Positions 59,895-64,000 of a stretch of 64,000 bases of DNA are shown in pieces. The stretch covers positions 1 through 64,000 of the forward strand of contig NZ_JAUSSN010000003.1 of assembly GCF_030812335.1 (NCBI RefSeq), read 5' to 3'. This stretch comes from Pseudarthrobacter oxydans (GTDB taxonomy: Bacteria; Actinomycetota; Actinomycetes; Actinomycetales; Micrococcaceae). Position 1 is the stretch's first letter. Each line of letters starts with the position of its first letter. The translations under genes and the position numbers were made by a program. The notes under the pieces were generated by a model. That model was given only the letters and a program-made list of their open reading frames with translations, was not told the origin of the DNA and did not search any database.

Positions 59895-60914
59895 TCAGGC
59901 GATCGCCGCGGAGGCGACGTGGCCGCCCACCATCTGCAGGAATTCGCCCTCGGAGAGGACCTCAATCCGCTGGCCCCGTTCGTGGAGCTCCAGCACGCGC
60001 CGGGCCTTGCCGGTGAGGCGGCCGGAGCGCAGGTCGGCGGCCACGAAGCCGTCCCCCACCACCAGGACGGTGGTGCGGGCCGTCACCCGGCTCTCCGGCC
60101 TGGCGCCGAGCTCGGCGGATCGGATCTTCGCCTCGGGACGGGGGATGGCGAGTTCGCCGGTGAACACCACGGTCTGGCCGAACAGCGGGTGGCCGGTCTC
60201 CGCGAAGGCGTTCGGCAGCGGGTTGGCGCCCTCTTCCGGCCAGCCGGGCTGGTAGGCCCGGACCGGAGCCGCCGCGGCCGGTCCCCCGGCGAGGGCGTCC
60301 AGGGCCGACTGGCTGGCCCTGGAGAGCGGGTCGCGCAGCGGGTCGAACGCCGGCTGGCGGGACACCGTCAGTCCCAGGGACAGGAACAGCTCCGCGATGC
60401 TGCCGGCACCGTTGCGCGCGGCAATGTCGATCAGGATCCCGGCGCAGGCGCGCGCGTCCTCGGCGGCGTCGTGGTGGTTGACCAGCGGAACTCCGGCCTC
60501 CTCGGCCGCGTAGGGCAGGGAATTGGACACCAGGGAGTAGCAGCGGCGGGAGAGCATCACCGTGCAGACGTAGTCATACGCCGGGCCGGCCAGTCCGGAG
60601 ACCTCCAGGCCGGAGCGGATCACACCGAGGTCGAAGGCGGCATTGTGGGCGGCGAGCACGTCGCCGCCGATGAACGCGCCGATCTCCGGGAAGAGCTCAC
60701 CGAAGCGCGGCAGCCCGGCCACCTGTTCAGGCCTGATGCCGTGGATCCGGACGTTGTGGTGGTCGAAGCGGTCGTGGTTTTCCGGCGGCCGCATCAGCCA
60801 GGAGGCCTCCTCGACCACCACGCCGCCGCGCACTTTGCTCAGGCCAACAGCGCACGGTGAACCGCGGAAGCCGTTCGCGGTCTCAAAGTCGATCGCTGTA
60901 AAGTCCAAACCCAC
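59895..60914 (-). CDS. DEDDh 3'-5' exonuclease with C-terminal BRCT domain
   Basis: 339 aa. The N-terminal exonuclease domain (about 1-165) has ExoI FTAIDFETAN, ExoII LAAHNAAFDLGVIR and ExoIII HHDAAEDARACAGI (DEDDh, DnaQ-like). A linker leads to a BRCT domain (about 245-335: GQTVVFTGELAIPRPEAKIRSAELGARPESRVTARTTVLVVGDG). It probably works in DNA repair, with BRCT mediating partner or DNA-end binding. GTG 60914 is preceded by TAATGT 6 nt upstream (leaderless pattern). Confidence 0.9.
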   Translation of the reverse strand: MGLDFTAIDFETANGFRGSPCAVGLSKVRGGVVVEEASWLMRPPENHDRFDHHNVRIHGIRPEQVAGLPRFGELFPEIGAFIGGDVLAAHNAAFDLGVIRSGLEVSGLAGPAYDYVCTVMLSRRCYSLVSNSLPYAAEEAGVPLVNHHDAAEDARACAGILIDIAARNGAGSIAELFLSLGLTVSRQPAFDPLRDPLSRASQSALDALAGGPAAAAPVRAYQPGWPEEGANPLPNAFAETGHPLFGQTVVFTGELAIPRPEAKIRSAELGARPESRVTARTTVLVVGDGFVAADLRSGRLTGKARRVLELHERGQRIEVLSEGEFLQMVGGHVASAAIA

Positions 60915-61059
60915 GCTCCAACATTACCGCCGGATTCCGGCCCGCCCCGCACGGCCGCGCCCGTGCCGTGCCCGCGGCACCATCCGTGCGGCGTCGACTA
61001 CCCACCCTGCGCCCGACCTCCGGGAGCGCCCGACGGCGGCCGTCCAGTACCCTTGACAG

Positions 61060-61842
61060 GTGAACCTTTTAGCTTTGAGCGACTTCGCCGTGTCCACGAT
61101 CGGCGGCGCAGGTCCGGTCCAGCCGCAGCTGGCCTCATTCCTGCCCGACTGGCTGAACCCCCAGGTCTTCCTGGCCGACCCGGCCCTCGCGCCCTGGGTG
61201 GTGCTGCTGGTCTGCGGCATCATCTTCGCTGAGACCGGCCTGCTGATCGGCTTCTTCCTGCCGGGCGACTCGATGCTGTTCACGGCCGGACTGCTCGTGG
61301 CCACCGGGACCATCAAGTTCAACATCTGGGCTTTTGTCGGACTGATCATCATCGCAGCCATCATCGGGAACCAGATCGGCTACCTGATCGGATCCAAAGC
61401 CGGCCCGGCCATCTTCAACAAGCCCAACTCCCGGCTCTTCAAGCGGGAAAACGTCGAAAGCGCCCACGCCTTCTTCGAGAAGCACGGCGGCAAGGCCCTG
61501 ATCCTGGCCCGTTTCGTGCCGATCATCCGGACCTTCGTCCCGGTGATCGTGGGTGTCGCGCAGATGGACAAGCGCAAGTTCTTCTTCTACAACGTCATCG
61601 GCGCGCTGCTGTGGGGCGGGGGCGTCACCCTGCTGGGCTACCTGCTGGGCGACACCTTCCCCTGGGTCCGCGAAAACCTGGACATCATCTTCATCGTGAT
61701 CGTCCTGGTCTCCGTGATCCCGATTGGCATCGAGGTCGCCCGCGGCTTCATCGCCAAGCGCCAGGCCGACAAGTACGGCACGGACGTCGTTGAGGAGTTC
61801 ATCGAGGAGCACGAGCCCGAAGAGGAACGCAAGACCCCGTAA
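61060..61842 (+). CDS. DedA-family membrane protein
   Basis: 260 aa. DedA/SNARE-associated domain: FAETGLLIGFFLPGDSMLFTAGLL, then GNQIGYLIGSKAGPAIF, FEKHGGKALILARFVPIIRTFVPVIVGVAQMDKRKFFFYNVIGALLWG. Six predicted membrane segments and an acidic C-terminus. Family members flip lipids such as undecaprenyl phosphate or affect membrane homeostasis. GTG 61060 follows TACCCT by 6 nt, so a leaderless start is likely. A strong terminator follows. Confidence 0.92.
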   Translation: MNLLALSDFAVSTIGGAGPVQPQLASFLPDWLNPQVFLADPALAPWVVLLVCGIIFAETGLLIGFFLPGDSMLFTAGLLVATGTIKFNIWAFVGLIIIAAIIGNQIGYLIGSKAGPAIFNKPNSRLFKRENVESAHAFFEKHGGKALILARFVPIIRTFVPVIVGVAQMDKRKFFFYNVIGALLWGGGVTLLGYLLGDTFPWVRENLDIIFIVIVLVSVIPIGIEVARGFIAKRQADKYGTDVVEEFIEEHEPEEERKTP

Positions 61843-61881
61843 CTCCGGCACCGGTCGAGCTGGCCCGGCTAACAAGCTAAA

Positions 61882-61914
61882 AGGAAGGCGCCCCACGATG
61901 TGGGGCGCCTTCCT
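61882..61914 (+). terminator. Rho-independent terminator of the dedA gene
   Basis: A 15-bp perfect stem (61882-61896 with 61900-61914) and a 3-nt loop, 40 nt after the DedA stop. No strong T-tract, but the stem is very stable; it is preceded by an A-run that would act as T's for the opposite strand. Confidence 0.75.
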
Positions 61915-62041
61915 GGCTTAACTGTCCGTTGTCGGACAAGACGGCGGCTGCGGTCCGGGGGCACTTCGACACGGACACGCCGCGGACGCCGGGCCAAAGG
62001 GCCGGAATCGTGCCCAAAGGCGCCCCGGACGGCGGCAGCTG

Positions 62042-62719
62042 CTACCTCCCGGACAGCGCCTCCACAATCGCCGGGAGCAGCGCCCGGAATGCGTGCCCGC
62101 GGTGGCTGATGGCGTTCTTCTCCGCCGGACTCAGTTCCGCGCAGCTGCGGTCCAGGCCGCTGGGCTGCAGCACGGGGTCGTAGCCGAAGCCCCCGGCGCC
62201 GCGCGGTTCGCGCAGCAGCGTCCCCTCGAGCTGCCCGTACTCCACAACTTCCCGGCCCTCGTCCGGGCCGGAACCGGGCACCGCCAGCGCCGCGGCGCAG
62301 ACAAACGCGGCGCCGCGGTACTCGTCGGGCACGTCGGCAAGCTGGTCCAGCAGCAGCCTCAGGTTGGCGGCATCGTCCCCGTGGCGGCCCGCCCAGCGGG
62401 CCGAGAAGATGCCGGGCGCCCCGCCGAGTACGTCGACGGCGAGGCCGGAATCGTCGGCGATCGCCACGAGCCCGGTCGCCTGCGCCACCGCGCGCGCCTT
62501 GAGCAGTGAATTCTCGGCGAAGGTCACACCGGTCTCGGCGACGTCGGGGGCGCCTACCGCACCCGCATCGACCACCTGGGTGTCGACGTCGAGGCCGGGC
62601 ACCTGCCCGCGCAACAGTTCACGAAGTTCCCGGAGCTTGCCCTGGTTGTGCGTGGCGAGAACCAGCACCGGCGTGGCGGCGCGCTCGGCTGCTTCTTGCC
62701 CCGCAGCGCCGGCTGTCAC
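62042..62719 (-). CDS. rdgB: XTP/dITP pyrophosphatase (RdgB/HAM1)
   Basis: 225 aa. Hydrolyses non-canonical purine nucleotides (XTP, dITP) to monophosphates, keeping them out of DNA. Motifs: [76 protein letters not shown] and ISHRGHAF. A short extra Ala/Glu N-terminus precedes the core. The start overlaps the rph stop, the usual rph-rdgB pairing. Confidence 0.95.
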   Translation of the reverse strand: MTAGAAGQEAAERAATPVLVLATHNQGKLRELRELLRGQVPGLDVDTQVVDAGAVGAPDVAETGVTFAENSLLKARAVAQATGLVAIADDSGLAVDVLGGAPGIFSARWAGRHGDDAANLRLLLDQLADVPDEYRGAAFVCAAALAVPGSGPDEGREVVEYGQLEGTLLREPRGAGGFGYDPVLQPSGLDRSCAELSPAEKNAISHRGHAFRALLPAIVEALSGR

Positions 62720-63474
62720 GGGGCTTCCGCCAGGGTGTCGCGCTGGATCGCGGCGAGCTGCTCGGTGCCCATCAGCGCGAGGTCCAGCAGTTTGTTGAGC
62801 TCGTCGCGGTCGAAGGGGGCGCCCTCGGCGGTGCCCTGGACTTCAACGAACTTGCCGGAACCGGTGACGACGACATTCATGTCGGTCTCGGCCCGGACGT
62901 CCTCCACGTACGGCAGGTCCAGCATCGGGACGCCGTCGATGATGCCCACGGAGACGGCGGCGATCGTGTCGACCAGGGGCTGGGCGTTGCGGGCGATCAT
63001 CTTGTTCTCGCGGGCGAAGCGGATGGCGTCGGCCAGCGCCACGTAGGCGCCCGTGATGGCGGCGGTACGGGTTCCGCCGTCGGCCTGCAGGACATCGCAG
63101 TCCAGCACGATGGTGATTTCACCGAGGGCCTTGGTGTCGATGATGGAACGCAGCGAGCGGCCGATCAGCCGCGAGATCTCGTGGGTGCGGCCGCCGATTT
63201 TGCCCTTGACGGACTCGCGGTCGGAGCGGGTGTTGGTGGCGCGCGGCAGCATGGCGTATTCGGCCGTGACCCAGCCGCGGCCCTCGCCCTTGAGCCAGCG
63301 CGGGACGCCCTCGGTGAGGGATGCGGTGCACAGCACCCGGGTGTTGCCGAACTCGATCAGGGCCGATCCCTCGGCCTGCTTGGACCAGCCGCGGGTGATG
63401 CTGATCGGACGGAGCTGATCGGGGGTACGGCCATCGGCGCGGATGATGGGGGCAGTCAGGGCTTCGGAAGTCAT
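62716..63474 (-). CDS. rph: Ribonuclease PH
   Basis: 252 aa. Phosphorolytic 3'-5' exoribonuclease trimming tRNA 3' ends. Motifs: [67 protein letters not shown] and [22 protein letters not shown]. Followed by rdgB with a 4-nt overlap. Confidence 0.96.
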   Translation of the reverse strand: MTSEALTAPIIRADGRTPDQLRPISITRGWSKQAEGSALIEFGNTRVLCTASLTEGVPRWLKGEGRGWVTAEYAMLPRATNTRSDRESVKGKIGGRTHEISRLIGRSLRSIIDTKALGEITIVLDCDVLQADGGTRTAAITGAYVALADAIRFARENKMIARNAQPLVDTIAAVSVGIIDGVPMLDLPYVEDVRAETDMNVVVTGSGKFVEVQGTAEGAPFDRDELNKLLDLALMGTEQLAAIQRDTLAEAP

Positions 63475-63574
63475 GCCACCAGCTTATCGACCCTTACCGT
63501 GCCAAAAGAGCACGCCCGGTCCTTCCGTGCCGACCGGAGCTGTCCGTACCTGTCCGGACCAAAGACGGACGGGC

Positions 63575-64000
63575 TCAAATCGTGTAGTGCACGCCTGCCA
63601 CGGCCACGGCCACGTGCTGGCCGAAGACGCCTTTGGCCTCGGCCATGACGGTGGTCGGGGACGTCCAGACCGGGATGTGGGTCAGCAGCAGCCGCCGGGC
63701 GCCGGCGGCGACGGCGGCCTCCCCGGCCCGCTTGCCGGTCAGGTGCACGTCCTTGATGCCGTCGTCGCGGCCTTCCTCGAACGCCGCCTCGCAGAGGAAC
63801 AGGTCGGCGTCGCGGGCCGCGTCCTCCAGCCCGACGCAGGAGTCGGTGTCGCCCGAATAACTCAGCACCCGGGTGACTGGGTTGCCGTCCTTGTCCGGCT
63901 CGGTGACCTCCACGCGGAGCGCGTACGCCTCCTCCACCGGGTGGTTGACGGCGTACGGGGTGACCGTGAACGGGCCCATCGTCACGGGCTTGCGCTCGGA
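63575..64000 (-). CDS. MBL-fold metallo-hydrolase, C-terminal part (cut by window edge)
   Basis: 141 codons; the gene continues beyond 64000. The visible part contains VLSYSGDTDSCVGLEDAARDADLFLCEAAFEE (metal-binding Asp motif), HLTGKRAGEAAVAAGARRLLLTHIPVW (His motif) and ends VAVAVAGVHYTI. It resembles RNase Z/cyclic-nucleotide phosphodiesterase-type beta-lactamase-fold hydrolases. It lies 100 nt upstream of rph on the same strand. Catalytic HxHxDH is outside the window. Confidence 0.85.
   Translation of the reverse strand, partial: SERKPVTMGPFTVTPYAVNHPVEEAYALRVEVTEPDKDGNPVTRVLSYSGDTDSCVGLEDAARDADLFLCEAAFEEGRDDGIKDVHLTGKRAGEAAVAAGARRLLLTHIPVWTSPTTVMAEAKGVFGQHVAVAVAGVHYTI

Noticed and set aside
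1..64000. CRISPR arrays, rRNA genes, riboswitch leaders
   Set aside because: No regularly spaced repeats, no rRNA-like segments and no leader that I can match to a known riboswitch were seen on reading; a covariance-model search would be needed to exclude weak cases.

Overview
The window is high-GC actinobacterial chromosome, most likely Arthrobacter or Pseudarthrobacter (Micrococcaceae). This rests on the GC-rich codon use, the gene families present, an Mn/Fe extradiol dioxygenase of the MndD type, and many genes with a TANNNT -10 hexamer only 6-8 nt before the start codon, the pattern of leaderless actinobacterial transcripts. No database search was possible; all names come from reading the translations.

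Layout. 1-1080: decayed sequence with a frameshifted tyrosine-recombinase remnant and one doubtful 46-codon ORF. 1081-10989: ordinary chromosome (isochorismatase-family hydrolase and MarR regulator, thiol peroxidase, tRNA-Leu(TAG), fasciclin lipoprotein, oligopeptide-type binding protein, malate:quinone oxidoreductase, orphan RND permease). 10990-24432: an accessory island. Its left part holds wreckage: a truncated Pls-type C-terminal fragment and a broken plasmid ParA/ParB-like partition module. Its core (13334-23397) is a tightly coupled six-gene biosynthetic operon. Its right end is an IS-transposase tail relic and an ectB-like aminotransferase fragment. 24433-64000: chromosome again, with a peptidase, an LLM monooxygenase with MarR, the NAD operon nrtR-nadA-nadB-nadC-nifS, an Lrp regulator with an amino acid permease, a 2-oxoacid/acetoin dehydrogenase-type operon, a 4-hydroxyphenylacetate degradation segment (hpaBC, IclR, hpaE, hpaD, MHS transporter), sbcDC, an aquaporin, a DUF202 pair, an ADP-ribosylglycohydrolase, an exonuclease, a DedA protein, and rph-rdgB.

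The most interesting system is the island core. An SbnA/SbnB pair is predicted to make L-2,3-diaminopropionate (Dap) from O-phosphoserine and glutamate. A stand-alone adenylation-carrier protein would activate an amino acid. A separate 1043-aa membrane protein carries three nearly identical carrier domains followed by six transmembrane segments interleaved with three soluble left-handed-helix/acyltransferase-like domains. That is the C-terminal architecture of homopoly(amino acid) synthetases (epsilon-poly-lysine synthetase Pls and the poly-Dap synthetase of Streptomyces albulus), but split into two polypeptides and with tripled carriers. A SyrP/TauD-like Fe(II)/2-oxoglutarate oxygenase and a LuxE-like acyl-protein synthetase are in the same operon and are not part of the Pls paradigm. 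I infer a membrane-bound assembly line for a modified Dap oligomer or polymer; the product is unknown.

Elsewhere, palindromes lie where regulators would be expected: a near-perfect 23-bp site before nrtR, a TetR-type site before the MHS transporter, an IclR-type site between hpaC and the IclR gene, and a 12-bp palindrome before hpaE. A dispersed repeat built on TGACAGGGCA sits at two convergent gene junctions about 20 kb apart.
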